DNA of 64,000 nt, from NCBI GenBank assembly GCA_020746995.1, contig JAGPXD010000005.1, positions 2,232,001-2,296,000 on the forward strand, given 5' to 3'. The DNA comes from Plectosphaerella cucumerina. Lineage: Eukaryota; Ascomycota; Sordariomycetes; Glomerellales; Plectosphaerellaceae. The notes below the pieces were generated by a model. The model made no database searches and was not told where the DNA came from. It was given only the letters and a program-made list of their open reading frames with translations. The number at the start of each line of letters is the position of its first letter. The stretch's first letter is position 1. Positions 10,464-21,102 of the stretch are shown here, in pieces. The translations under genes and the position numbers were made by a program.

Positions 10464-11989
10464 GGTGAGGGAGGCTTGACGGAGGGGGAAGAAGCTTGAC
10501 AGGCAGGGAACCAAGGTGACGATCCTGAGGAAGGGGGAGGACAAGCGGGAACGAGCAGCAGCAGCAGGTGTGTCCAGCCTTTTTATCAGAAAAACAAGAC
10601 CGCCGGCAAGCTGCCTACACCGGTACGACGGAGACCCCGGCCAACCTTCCTCATGGGTTCCTCGGCGAAGCGAGACCAGCTCGCTCGCAGATCAGGGCAA
10701 TGAGCAGCGTTGAGAAGCTGGCTTGGCCCCGGGAGAAGGGGGGTGGAAACGGTTTCTGTCGCCGTCATTGCCCGGGGTATGAACCAGGTCTCTCCCCCCA
10801 ACCAGATAGCGGCGGAGCTTCACGCTAGCATCGACGGCGGGTTGAAGCTCTCTCCGCAGCTCGCGCATGGCGAGCAGGGGTGCGAAGGGGGGGTGCACGT
10901 TGTGGCCGGGTAGGGCCTTGGAAGCTCTTGGACCTGTCCATTGGCGCCGTCTTGGTGTTCGGGCGGACATTACGGAAACGGCATCGTGTCGTATGTGGGA
11001 AGGTGGCTGGCGGCGCGGCGGTTTACTGCGCGGTTCTTCTTAGAGCTGTTTCTGTCAGATTGTTGGACAATCGAGGAGGGGTGAGCTAGGGAGGTACCTT
11101 AGTTGGACGACATGCGGGCACCGATAAGTCAAGATTGACCGGGGGGCTGGGGCCGGGTGTAGGTCCGTTTACGGGCGATTGTCGACGCACGTGGGGTCGA
11201 CGAGCATGGCTGTGTGCTGTCTATCTTCCGTGGGGAGGGGGAAATGGCTGACGGGGTGAAATGAGGAGCGGGAAGAGAAAAGCGAATTGAAGTCATGAGC
11301 TTCGGTACGTGCGATCCTAGGGTGGGGAAGCTCGGTGCAGATCGAACCCGGGTGCGTGCCACGATGCAAGCTCGCCATTCGCCGGGAGGCCGTGCCCTTG
11401 ACCGGCCCATCATCCTGAACAGTCCATGGGGTTTGGAGAAAAGGGAAGGTCGGACGTGTGAAAAAGCTCGGGGGACGATACCAAGCCGGATCTCGGTCAC
11501 ACAAAAGCAGCACCGGGGCCGGGCACGTGGGAGAGCAGAGCACGAGGCAGGCAGGGGAGGTAAGAGTAAGGCAGTAGGTTTGCAGGCCGTTCATTTCTCG
11601 TCATCATTATAAACGTCGAATCATGCCGGCCGGGGACTGGACCAGTCCATGCTTTTCGGTCCTCGTGCTGTGGCTCTTTCGAGGAGCACGAGGTCGGCCG
11701 ATGCCTGGCCGGTGTCCGTCGGTGGCCTGCGAGGCCGTTCGGCTCTCCGTTTAGAACCTCTCTCTCGCCCGCGTGTCTCCGGCCGGGGGACCGGGAGACC
11801 CGAGCCTCTCCCGCTTGGAATGCAAAAATGGGTATCTCCTTCTAAATCCAGGTGCCCGAGAAAAAAACAAGATGACTGATTAGTGCTTGTGGGCGTAGTG
11901 GGTGCGGCAAAATGCTTTCCGAAACTTCGAACTCATGCGCCGAGGCGCCGCGACGTCGTCCAGCCTGTCCATGCTCGACTTGACATGGC
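10464..11989. other. 1.5-kb intergenic region
   Basis: It lies between the start of the GDPD gene and the stop of the first MARVEL gene, both on the minus strand. It contains the GDPD promoter. The small frames at 10586-11880 have no supporting features, and no notable repeat was seen. Confidence 0.5.
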
Positions 11990-12600
11990 TTACACGCCGG
12001 GGTACGTGTTGGTGCCGGCGGCGTTGCCGTGGCCGGGCTTGGAGTGGGCGTTGGAGTGACCGCGCGAGCGCAGGACGGCCATGATGTCGAGCACCAGCAG
12101 GCCGGTGAAGATGGCCCAGATGAAGAAGGAGAAGGCGATGGCGGCCTGCCAGGCGCCGCAATAGGCGCTCTGACAGCGGGGGGCGCCGAGAGCGTCGGCA
12201 AGGGCGATGGAGCCGGCGAACCAAAAGATGACGGTGACGGCGAGGAGGCCGAGCGAGACGAGCTGGTGGAAGAGCTTGGCCATGAAGATGGGCGTCAGGG
12301 CGATGTAGGCCAGGACCAGCAGCGACCAGACCGAGTTGAAGATTGTGAAGCCGATGACATCGGGCGCGTGCAGGTGCCGGCTGGCGACTGTGGAGGGAGA
12401 GAGATGGTCAGCTACAGGTGTTCCAGGCGAGAGAGAAGAGAGTCTTGGACGCCCAGGCACGGATGCTTGAGGTGCCGCCGACAGCCGTCTTGGCGGTGGG
12501 GGTGGTTGCGCGTACTATATCCCGTCAGACAGACCGTGATGAAGCAGAAGACTGCGGCCACGATGTGGGCGATGGAGACGAGCGGCAGCGGAAGGGCCAT
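11990..12600 (-). CDS. four-span MARVEL-domain membrane protein
   Basis: A 160-residue integral membrane protein. Exon 1 is 12516-12600 (MALPLPLVSIAHIVAAVFCF) and exon 2 is 11990-12387; the 128-nt intron (donor GTACGC, acceptor CCACAG) joins GYI-ASRHLHAPDVIGF in frame. Four hydrophobic segments lie at about 5-26, 42-64, 72-92 and 106-129, with short loops and a small hydrophilic Gly/His/Asn-rich tail. This layout, with Cys residues in the last extracytoplasmic loop (PRCQSAYCGAW), is that of the fungal MARVEL-like family. Members act in membrane apposition or eisosome-like domains, but the role of this one is unknown. The intron is longer than most here. Confidence 0.78.
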
Positions 12601-14038
12601 TGCGTCGGAGGCTCGGCAGTGTTGTCGAGTTGTTCTAGGGTGTTGGGAGGCTTTCGGTCTGGGTATCGTAGTCGATGGATCGCGGGAGGCTCCAAGTGAG
12701 GCAGAGGTGTCGCGATCGTGGAAGTTTGCGACGTAGGTTCAGTGTCGGTCTGGAAAGAGGTGGATAGGTGCTGATGAGTCGAATACAGTCGCTTCGTGAT
12801 GCAGAGTGGAAAATTTGAGCAAACAGAAGCAGGAAGAGAGGGCGTCGCGAAGAATGTGGGAGTGGAGGGCGCAATGATTTAAGGATCGGGCAAGGAGATT
12901 GGCCTCCAAGGTCCCAAGACGACCGCCGCGTCACGGTCACAGGGTCTCGTTCCCGTCTTTTCGTCTGGCCTTGCCTTGCCTTGCAGCCCGCACCGCCCCT
13001 TCTCTTGTGTCAGGGTCCCGCCTGGCAGGTTGGCTCCCCCCGCCCGCCTGCCCTACCGGCATCACACTGCACTGTGCAGCCGGGCCAAGGCCAAGCAGGC
13101 GATTCACAGGTCACCCAGAGCGCGCGGTGACGCGGCCCCTCCCACTGCGCGCATGCAACTTGAAGTTGATGTCCCAGTTCAAGCTGCCATCCCCGGACCG
13201 AGACCGTTTGCGCTGTCGATCGCACAGGCGATCACGCCAGGGTCCCTGAGGGCTTGTTGTAGGTCTGTCTTTTGCGAACCGTTGGACAGGCTGAAATGAC
13301 GTGGGCCGGATGCCGAGCGGCCGCGAAAATTTAGAGGGAAAAAGGGATATGAGGTCATGCCGCCGCCTGCATCCAGACATTTGCAGGGTGGTGTGCCATG
13401 ATTGCACCAATCAGCGGGCGCAGCTTGTCTCGGCAGGTGCGCCAGAGGTTGAGCCACGGTGGCGCCCAAGCCGCGAAGCCGGCACGTTGGAATGCATTCC
13501 AAGCAACGCCCAAGCCTCGCGTCGACTTCATCCTTCTCATACATCCCTGGTCTTGTCTTTCGTCATTACAGACTTGAAAGGAATGGCTTCCAGGCATTCA
13601 GACAAGATGGAAGCATCTGGTCATATGCCGATGGGAGGGAGGGCTCTGTCCCCCGGCGCACATCCATCGTCAAGCGTCGCATATGGCTCAGCATCCGATC
13701 GGTCTGAAACCTCGCCAGCCATGCATACCGTGGCACACGGTCGAGCCAGGCGGTCTGGACCTACACACCGGTTTCTCGACTCTCGTAGGTTGGTTGATAG
13801 GTAAGGTTACATGCCCGCAGCCCACATCGGTTCCGTCCTCCCATCTCGCTTCTGGATGCAGATGCCGTGTACCCGGCCTGCCGATGCCGAATGTCACGCA
13901 GGCCTGGCCGGCAGGGAAGTTGGGGCTGACAATAGGTTAGGTATCTTTACTACACAACTCTCTCTCCACCGAGTGACAGTCTGCATCACCCTCTCAGCCC
14001 TCAGCCAGGCACACAGATCCCGCCCCGTCCGCCTGCCA
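12601..14038. other. 1.4-kb intergenic region
   Basis: It holds the promoter of the first MARVEL gene and the 3' flank of the DUF7580 gene. The frames at 12899-13940 overlap on both strands, show no domain or plausible gene structure, and are treated as chance frames. Confidence 0.5.
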
Positions 14039-15843
14039 TCAAAAGTCCGTGCAACTCTGCAACGGCTGGATCACACTTCGCAGCATCTCCTCGCGCCAGC
14101 CCTTGCCAGACGTCCCCTGCGCACTATGGTTGCCCTTGAGACACCACGCGATGGCCTCGGAGTACCCAATACCGGCCTCTTCCTCGACATCCGCCAGCCA
14201 GTCTCGCGCCGCGAGGAGATTGCATCCCCGCCGCATCCTTTCGTCCCCGTCGGCCTCCCGGTACGCTTTCCTGTACGGCTGGTCTTCCAGTGCCGAGCCG
14301 AAACAGAGCTCCAACAGGAGAATACCCAGCTCCTCGAGCGACCGACTGAGGTTGGTGGGCTGTGAGCCATCGCTGACGAGCACCCGGTCGACAAACCGCC
14401 GTGTCACGTGTGGTTGATCGAGCTTGAATCCTTCTCGCGAGTCGTCCTGGAAGAAGAGGATGTCCGACTTGCTCAGGGAGTCGGGCAGCCACGGCGTCTC
14501 GAGAAGCTGGACGAACGACGACGCGACGATGAGCGAGATGGCGTATCTCTGCCGGCGACTCGGACGGGGCTTTGTATGCCCTTTGAGTATGTCCTCCAGC
14601 GTGACGTGTGTTTGCCAGCCATGGCTCTCGCACACCTCAGAGTATACATAGTATCTGCAGTCGTCGTCGCTGAGATAACCGCAGCAGTCTTTCTCCAACT
14701 GACTGAGCGACGAGCAAAGGCTCGTTATCTTTGTGTTCCGACCCAGTTGGGCCGCTGCCTGTACATGCGTCACGGTGATGGCTGGCGGTGGCGGTCTATC
14801 ACGAGATGTCAGCCAGAGGCCCAATGACCCTCGGTTGGGGACGATACCTACACGAGGAAACCCACGGCGTTCGACTTCTTGGGCCCCTGCGCCTTCAATG
14901 CCGACTTGGGCGGCGGGGCGGTCCTGCGCGTCGGGCTCGGCCCACGAAGAGGAAGGCTGCGCTGCGGAACGACGGCAGTCCGCGTCTCGAAAATGGCAGC
15001 GACCTGGTCCGCCCCCTCAGAGATCTTCGCCCGTCGCTTCTCCCACGGCAGAGGCTCCAGGCCTTCTGTTTCAAACAGAATGTTGAATTCGGGCTTCTTC
15101 TTTGTCGTCCGGTGTTGTAGTTGCAATTTGGCGCAGTGCTGTTGGCGACATTGGCAGGTCCAGGCCGTTACAAGCGCCCGGAACACCTTGGCGGCCTGGA
15201 TCCAGAAAGTACAGAGGGTGGCATCCATCACCGTCGTCCTGGCTCCGGTAGTCTGCCTGACCAGGCTGGCGTCCTTGTCGCTGGACTCGAGGAGCTGCTC
15301 GAGCTTGGCGTTATACTCCTGGAGTTCGCTGAACAGCCTGTTTCGTACCGCTTCGCCGTTACTGAACTTGATCCTGTAGCGCTGGAACTGCCGGCTCTCC
15401 TGTGATCTCACGCGGATCTTGCCGGCTGATGGCTGCACTTGGTCCTGGATGGTGTCCGAGTCGGCCGCCAACTCGTGGTTGAGCCTATCCATTGTCTCCT
15501 TTATACTCTGGATATAGCTCAGATAGAGCTCATACGAGTCCTGGAGGCGCTCCTCGAACATGGCCGAGACCGTGGCGTCCTTCCAACCGGGTCCATCGGG
15601 GTCGGCCAGGAGCTCGTTGATTTTGGCGTCGTCATAGTTGACCTTGAGAGGCAGGATCAGCTTTCTCAAGTGGCGCTTCAGGTATAGCTGCTGATACACC
15701 AGGTCATCCATGCACTTCTTGTGCTCCAGTTTGATCTTGTAGAACAGGCCGAGCCTCGTGGCGACCTCGCGATGCTTTTCGAGCGCTAGGATCGCGAGGG
15801 GAAACGCCCCGAGGACGAGACCTGCGATCTCGAATCCGGACAT
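14039..15843 (-). CDS. fungal DUF7580-type protein
   Basis: Predicted 582-residue protein. Exon 1 is 14852-15843, the intron 14796-14851 (donor GTAGGT, acceptor GATAG) and exon 2 14039-14795. The start is the ATG giving MSGFEIAGLVLGAFPLAILA; the frame opens further upstream only through a non-ATG codon. The N-terminus is a hydrophobic helix followed by long helical, charged sequence. The C-terminal half has the block HTKPRPSRRQRYAISLIVAS, then FVQLLETPWLPDSL, ELGILLLELCFG and the closing EAIAWCLKG, which I recognise as the fungal DUF7580 domain. Its biochemical role is unknown. Such genes expand in accessory gene sets of Sordariomycetes. It is divergent from the C2H2/PAH locus. Confidence 0.75.
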
Positions 15844-16559
15844 GGCAGGCAACTCTTCAAGTTGGCGACGTGGGAAGTAGGCAGTCTGGCAAAGATCGCG
15901 AATACGTGTGGGGATCCTGGAATCGAATTGATCGTGAACAGGAAATGGCGAGACTCGGCGGCGGTTTCATGGAGCCTCGCCCGTACCGCAGCTGCAGTGT
16001 GTCCGTCGAAGCTGGGGCGACCGACCTGCATCTGGGGGCGGCGCAGCCTCGAAAACCCCGCACCATGTACCACTACCACCACGCATTACCAAGTTGTCAG
16101 TCTGATGCTGTTGATGCCCATGGCCACAGTCCTTGTCGCCGATAAGTTGGCAGCGGAACGGGCCGCTACATAGTACGGGGACTAGCAGCTTCAAGGGCGC
16201 AACTTTTCCGAGTCGGAGCCGATACCACGAGTCTCCATCAGCGTTAAAGAGCCATCTATCAGCGACATCCCTACGGCCACACCTTCGCTTGGATGCAACT
16301 CTCTACCTACCTATATCTCGTCTCGGTACCGGTACTTGCTCCCGGTTGGTGTTGGTTGAAGGGATGGTCCACCAAGCTGACGCACCCTGGCAGCCAACGG
16401 GCAATGGGATGGATGCCCGCCTAGAGCCTCGCTGGGGTCATGACGAAAAGTCTCAGTCTGCTGTAATCATCTCGACATCGCAGTTCTCGCCCAGATCATT
16501 CCTGCAGGGCCTTTGCGACTTCCCAGATGAATTCCCCTGCAAGTTGACGTCCGAGAACC
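15844..16559. promoter_or_regulatory. shared divergent promoter region, DUF7580 / acuF-like gene
   Basis: This 716-bp region separates two divergent start codons, so both genes must be driven from here or from long 5' leaders. A short frame at 16133-16711 runs into the acuF-like gene in another frame and is not credible. No clear repeated operator was seen. Confidence 0.4.
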
Positions 16560-18595
16560 ATGGACTTGACGACGCCTTCATCGTCTCCCACCATCTCCAA
16601 GCGGTGCTCCGAGGTCAAGAACTCGCTCGAAGGCCTGCTCGCCGCGGTGGGCAAAGAGCCGCGCGATGGCTTTTCCATTACAAAAGACGATATCGGCGAC
16701 CAGCTCGATAGGTTCCTCCTATGGGCTGGGAACCTAGGGGCTCTGAGGAACCCCAAGTCCAAGCTATCGTTAGATCAGCGTCTTTCTTCCGCGCCAGAGG
16801 TGCGCGAACAGATCCTCAGACAATTTGCAGATATCGAAGAGGCAGTCGACGATCGTGAGTCTGTGCCGGCTGTCGTCTCTGCCGTGGTAGCTAACAATGT
16901 TCCAAAGTCCGGGCCATCTTATCTCGTGAACGCCCGAACCGCCAAATAGCATCCACTCCCTCGTCTCTGAGCGGAAGCGACGATGACGATCTCGAAAGGC
17001 CTGACGATGAACTCGATGGGGGTGACGAAGCCCATATGACGCTAGAGGTCATTTCCCAATCTAACAAAACGCTCTTCCGGATCGCCGTCATCGTTCGAAA
17101 GTCCGGGACACGGGATCGGTTCTCCAAGGCTCTACAAATGTCTACAACGTCCTTCTCAGTCGTCCATGACATCGACTACGTGAGGCACAGGCATCCCAAG
17201 CTCCTTCAGAAAGGCCGCTCTGAGTCCGTGGTCGAGCGTCTGGGCAGCGCCATCTCGAAGCGCCGACAGTTCATCGCCTATTGCCGTGATCATAACGCCA
17301 GGCTTGCCGCCAATGAGGAACTCCGGGCGTACGCCGCCACAGAGCTCATCTCGAGCAAAGCCACGACCTTTCAGCCTCTGAACCGCGACATGGCATCCCT
17401 CGGGCTTGGGAATGCTGTTGAGTTTGACGAAAATGATGACGAGGTGGATGATGCCATGTCCACCATGACAGCTTCGACAGCGACCGATGCGCTTTCTATT
17501 TTGAAATTACCACGACTCGCCGATCTGTCACCGAATGACGAACCTTTCAAGTGCCCGATATGCTCTACCCTTACCTCTTTCAAAAGCGAGAAGTCTTGGA
17601 GGTGAGTCCTTGCCTGTTGTCCGTCCGCCTCGCACCGTCTTACCCGTCACTTTCGCAGACTGCATGCCTTCTCGGACCTTAAAGCCTACGTCTGTACCGT
17701 TGACGACAAGGTCTGTGATGATCTCCTCTTCGGAGACCGTAACTCATGGTTCAAACACGAACTGGAGTGCCATCGAGCTCACTACATCTGTGTCCTCTGC
17801 GACTCGAATCCTTTAGCCTCGGCTGCCAGGCTTCGGGCTCACATCCGTGACACGCACACTTTCGTCACCTCGGATCAAGTCCCTAAGCTTGAGGAGGCAG
17901 GACGCCGTGTCCCCAATAGTTTCACGGCTGACGAATGCCCGTTCTGTGACGAATGGGTAGAGACTCTCACTACGAAACATGCCGCGATCACACACCTCAA
18001 CTCCGACGAAGAACGTCCTCGTGTTGTCAACGTCACCGCGAGTCGTTTCAAGAGACATGTGGCTATGCATCAGGAGCAAATGGCCATATTTGCCATGCCA
18101 CGCGCTGTTGGGGAAGATGACAGGTCAGGATTAGGTTCTGTGTCAGGCTCGCTCTCGTCGCGAGCCGCTGATCTGTCCGAGGCCGATGATGAACTGCAGT
18201 TTGAGGATGTTCTCCAAGAAGAGTCGTATGAGGGTTCGGCTGCAGAAGACCCAGAACAAATCGAAATGGGAATGCCTGCTCGCAGGGAGCAGCAAGCGGG
18301 AGTACCCCCGGGGTTCGGAAAACAAGGACCTCAGTCCTTGGCCTCGCCTTCTTCAGGAAATCGCATCGTCGAGCACGTCGGCGACGTTGAGTACGACAGT
18401 GACGAGTACGTGGACTATATCGAGGCCGATTTTGAGCATGACGACTCGCGGCCTGACTCCAGCGTCGAAGGGCACGACCGCGATCACGGACCCCCGGCCC
18501 AGTTGGACGAGCTACAGAGGGACAGTGATGAGCGCAGCCGCAGCCTCCATGACAGCGACGGCCACACACACGACATGAAGGAGAAAGACAAGTAG
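16560..18595 (+). CDS. acuF-like C2H2 zinc-finger protein
   Basis: Model of 641 residues. Exons are 16560-16854, 16908-17601 and 17659-18595, with 53- and 57-nt GTGAGT introns. The N-terminal 100 residues (DIGDQLDRFLLWAGNLGAL) are the conserved helical region of the fungal acuF-like family. The middle has degenerate C2H2 fingers: FKCPIC, CVLCDSN followed by LRAHIRDTH, and DECPFCDEW followed by FKRHVAMHQEQMAIFAMPR. That last motif is the HxxxH-E-QLALFALPR signature seen in many fungal C2H2 proteins. The last 170 residues are acidic and disordered. Codon use is less GC3-biased than in neighbouring genes. A GTAGGT donor at 18592 could splice past the stop into the PAH segment downstream, giving an 871-residue fusion. 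The molecular role is unproven, with nuclear or signalling function inferred. Confidence 0.72.
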
Positions 18596-18695
18596 GTTTC
18601 GCACGGCACCCATTGAGAATGACACTGACTTGGGCCGTCAGGGCGCTTGGTGAACGCGTGTCAGCGGCAGAAAACTTGTCTGTCTCACTTATTCC

Positions 18696-19422
18696 ATGGC
18701 ATCCACAGAAGTTTATAGAAGTGCTGATGAAGACTCCAGAAATTCCGCTGCCTCTACGGATCAGACAGAGCCGCTTCCCAGTCGAGCAGCGATGAGCGCT
18801 GCCCTCCGAAGACTGATTTCCAGATCAGTCCCTGAGCCGTATCTCTTGGGAGACTTCGAGGATACCTTGCGTGACGCGCTCGAGCAGATTCATGCGGAGT
18901 TGTGCTTGCGCATCATGGAAGATCCGGACTCATACATCATGACGAGTGACGAGTTTACCGTATTCGACAACTTTGATAACCATTTCATGGCCGACGAGAT
19001 CGCCGAAAACGCCAGGAAGCGCTACTGTGACGATATCGAGACGAAGCCCGTATCGAAGGACTACTTGGACCGTGTCAAGGACCGCTTGCAAACACAGCCG
19101 AATACATATAACAATTTCCTCGACATCATGAAAGACTTCAAGTCGCAAGAGTTTGTTCCCCTTCACTCGTCCTAATGATGTTCCACGAGTAATTCCGAAA
19201 CTGACATGGCTTAGACTCGATACAATCGATACAATCGACGTTATGTGGCGCGTTTCCCATCTCTTGATTGAACACTCTGATCTCATCGAAGGATTTAATG
19301 CCTTCCTACCATCCGGCTACCACCTCGATTACACAGGCCAAGAAGGTCTTGGTAGTGTGCTGTTGACCTTCATCAATGCCGGCGGGACTACTTCGACAAG
19401 AACAGTCAAGCAAAATAGCTGA
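18696..19422 (+). CDS. Sin3-type paired amphipathic helix (PAH) protein, or 3' exons of the C2H2 gene
   Basis: Two exons, 18696-19150 and 19215-19422, give 220 residues; the 64-nt intron has a weak GTTTGT donor and a TTAG acceptor. Residues from about 115 read YLDRVKDRLQTQPNTYNNFL then DIMKDFKSQELD, followed by RVSHLLIEHSDLIEGFNAFL and PSGYHLD. This is a complete PAH domain very close to those of the Sin3 corepressor, where PAH domains bind repressor peptides. No other Sin3 region (HID, further PAHs) is present. The ATG at 18696 has a CCATGG context. The gap of only 100 bp to the preceding stop codon is short for an independent fungal promoter, and the frame is open upstream to 18654, so a spliced fusion with the C2H2 gene is a serious alternative. 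Confidence 0.72.
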
Positions 19423-20137
19423 GGTCGCCGTGGGAGCTGATATGGTTATCAGAGTCGTCTGCCTCTGCCAGGACCGACAATCAATTGGGAGGACAGATGT
19501 GTAGAGATGAGAAGAATGATGGTGTGCCATGAATACATGAGTTCCTGATAAGGTCTAGGATCCGGTCATGGTTTTCGGGACACGCAAGAACTTCTTCGCG
19601 AGAGAACCGTGTTGGAAATGAATGTGAAGTGACAGTGAGGGCGTATGCTGGCCAGACCATTGCACGAAGTTGAAAGACGCAAAGCCAGTCCTGGAAGCCA
19701 GGATGCGTCATCCCCGCCCTTGCCAAACCATCACCATCATCAAAACCTAGGACTCTCCCTCTGGACGAAGAAAAAAAACGACATCTCGACAAACATGTCC
19801 TGCCCGACTAGGCTGAGCACACGTCGAAGCTTCTGTTCCAGGAACGCCATGTAGGTACACAATGAAATGCTCAGAGTGAGGCCGAAACAAAGCGGTCATG
19901 TCTCCCTGTAAGCACCATCTCGAAGGCTCCCCCCCGACAGCCTAGGAGGGAGGGCCAAAGAAGACGGCTTTGTTCGCCTGACACTCGTCTTGTCAACGCA
20001 GCCATGGCCACTGTCCCCAAGGCAAGGCAACTGCGTCCGCGACATCAAGTATATACAGAGACATGCCTCGACGAGGACTACAGCAAGAAACCACAACACC
20101 AACATCCACCACCAGAACCAATCTCCCCACTGCCACC
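19423..20137. other. 715-bp intergenic region
   Basis: It contains the 3' flank of the PAH segment and the promoter and leader of the orphan 130-residue gene. No convincing gene or repeat was seen. Confidence 0.5.
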
Positions 20138-20530
20138 ATGTCTTACAACCAGCGTCGCAACCGCCCCGTCGAGTCGGCCGACGCCAACCTGATGACGGAG
20201 ATCTTCGAATTCATGCCCATCCTCGCCGAGTACTTCCTCCAGAACGGCGTGCCCCAGGAGCGCGCCCAGGGCGCCGCCCACGCTGCCGCCCTCTACGTTC
20301 GAAAGTTCGACCGTATGTGTATGGGCGATCGCAACCCCTTCACCTACGATGTCGACTGCGCCGTCGACCGCCTCCACGACCACCTCGAGCACACGCAGCG
20401 TCAGACGGTGCCTGCGACCGAGGTGCGCGCCTGGTGCCAGCTCCTGGAGCGTGACTACGATGATGCCGTTCTTCGCACCATCGATGAGGCCTTCAACACC
20501 AAGCACGGCCGTCGCGCTATTGGCTGGTAA
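20138..20530 (+). CDS. small conserved-looking hypothetical protein
   Basis: An intronless frame of 130 residues. I place the start at the ATG in GCCACCATGTCT, a near-perfect eukaryotic initiation context; the frame also opens 25 codons upstream at another ATG with a less protein-like N-terminus. The third-position GC bias is strong, as in real genes here. The sequence (MSYNQRRNRPVESADANLMT, then EIFEFMPILAEYFLQNGVPQ) is predicted to be mostly helical, with no signal peptide, membrane segment or cysteine cluster. I do not recognise the family. Regular spacing of aromatic and acidic residues suggests a small folded helical protein. Confidence 0.62.
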   Translation: MSYNQRRNRPVESADANLMTEIFEFMPILAEYFLQNGVPQERAQGAAHAAALYVRKFDRMCMGDRNPFTYDVDCAVDRLHDHLEHTQRQTVPATEVRAWCQLLERDYDDAVLRTIDEAFNTKHGRRAIGW

Positions 20531-21007
20531 ATGGTCTGCTTTTCGAGGCAGTTCTTCGTTGCATTTTTGCAATGCTTCCACGGGAGTTGGTCCCGGAATC
20601 TGAGGATGATCCACTGGTGCAGACTGGGCAGGTTCATACAGATTGCACACATTGATACAGACTGGCACATTTAACACGGAATGAGGATAACGCATAATTG
20701 ATTAATTGATCATTTGGAATATTACATGATGCTAATGATGAGTGATGTGATGGAAGCAGAACGAAGTGATGGATTGGGGTCCACCACACATGCGTGAGAC
20801 AGTGGCATTGTTACACTTTGTCTTCTTTGATGAATGCCTCAAAGGGGCTTCAGCCTTGATTAAATCCTTACAGATTGAGGACGTCCAATTTCTATCCTGC
20901 GGACCCCTATCCTGCGATGGTGGGTAAGGTAGCGGAGACAAGTAGAATGCTGACCCGCTCTACTGTACAGCATAATCCCGCATCTGACTCGAACACGCAT
21001 CCAACAA
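20531..21007. other. AT-richer spacer before tRNA-Thr
   Basis: This 477-bp stretch is clearly more AT-rich than its surroundings. It holds the 3' flank of the small gene and the 5' flank of the tRNA gene. No gene is supported. Confidence 0.5.
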
Positions 21008-21079
21008 GCCTCGTTGGCTCAGTGGTAAAGCGCATCACTAGTAATGATGAGATCACTGGTTCGATTCCAGTACGAGGCA
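21008..21079 (+). tRNA. tRNA-Thr (anticodon AGU)
   Basis: A 72-nt cloverleaf without an intron. The acceptor stem GCCTCGT pairs with ACGAGGC, followed by discriminator A. The A box is TGGCTCAGTGG. The anticodon stem CATCA/TGATG encloses loop CTAGTAA with anticodon AGT. The T arm is ACTGG-TTCGATT-CCAGT and contains the B box. The D stem is short. CCA is not encoded, as expected for a nuclear gene. The anticodon A would be edited to inosine to read ACU, ACC and ACA. Confidence 0.95.
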
Positions 21080-21097
21080 TCACTTGAATTTCTTTCC

Positions 21098-21102
21098 TTT
21101 TT
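21098..21102 (+). terminator. RNA polymerase III terminator of tRNA-Thr
   Basis: A run of five T residues 18 bp after the mature tRNA end, the normal termination signal for RNA polymerase III. Confidence 0.65.

Noticed and set aside
18596..18795. Alternative splice of the C2H2 gene to the acceptor at 18641
   Set aside because: It leads to a 50-codon frame ending at 18795 without features, while the acceptor at 18664 gives an in-frame join to the PAH domain.
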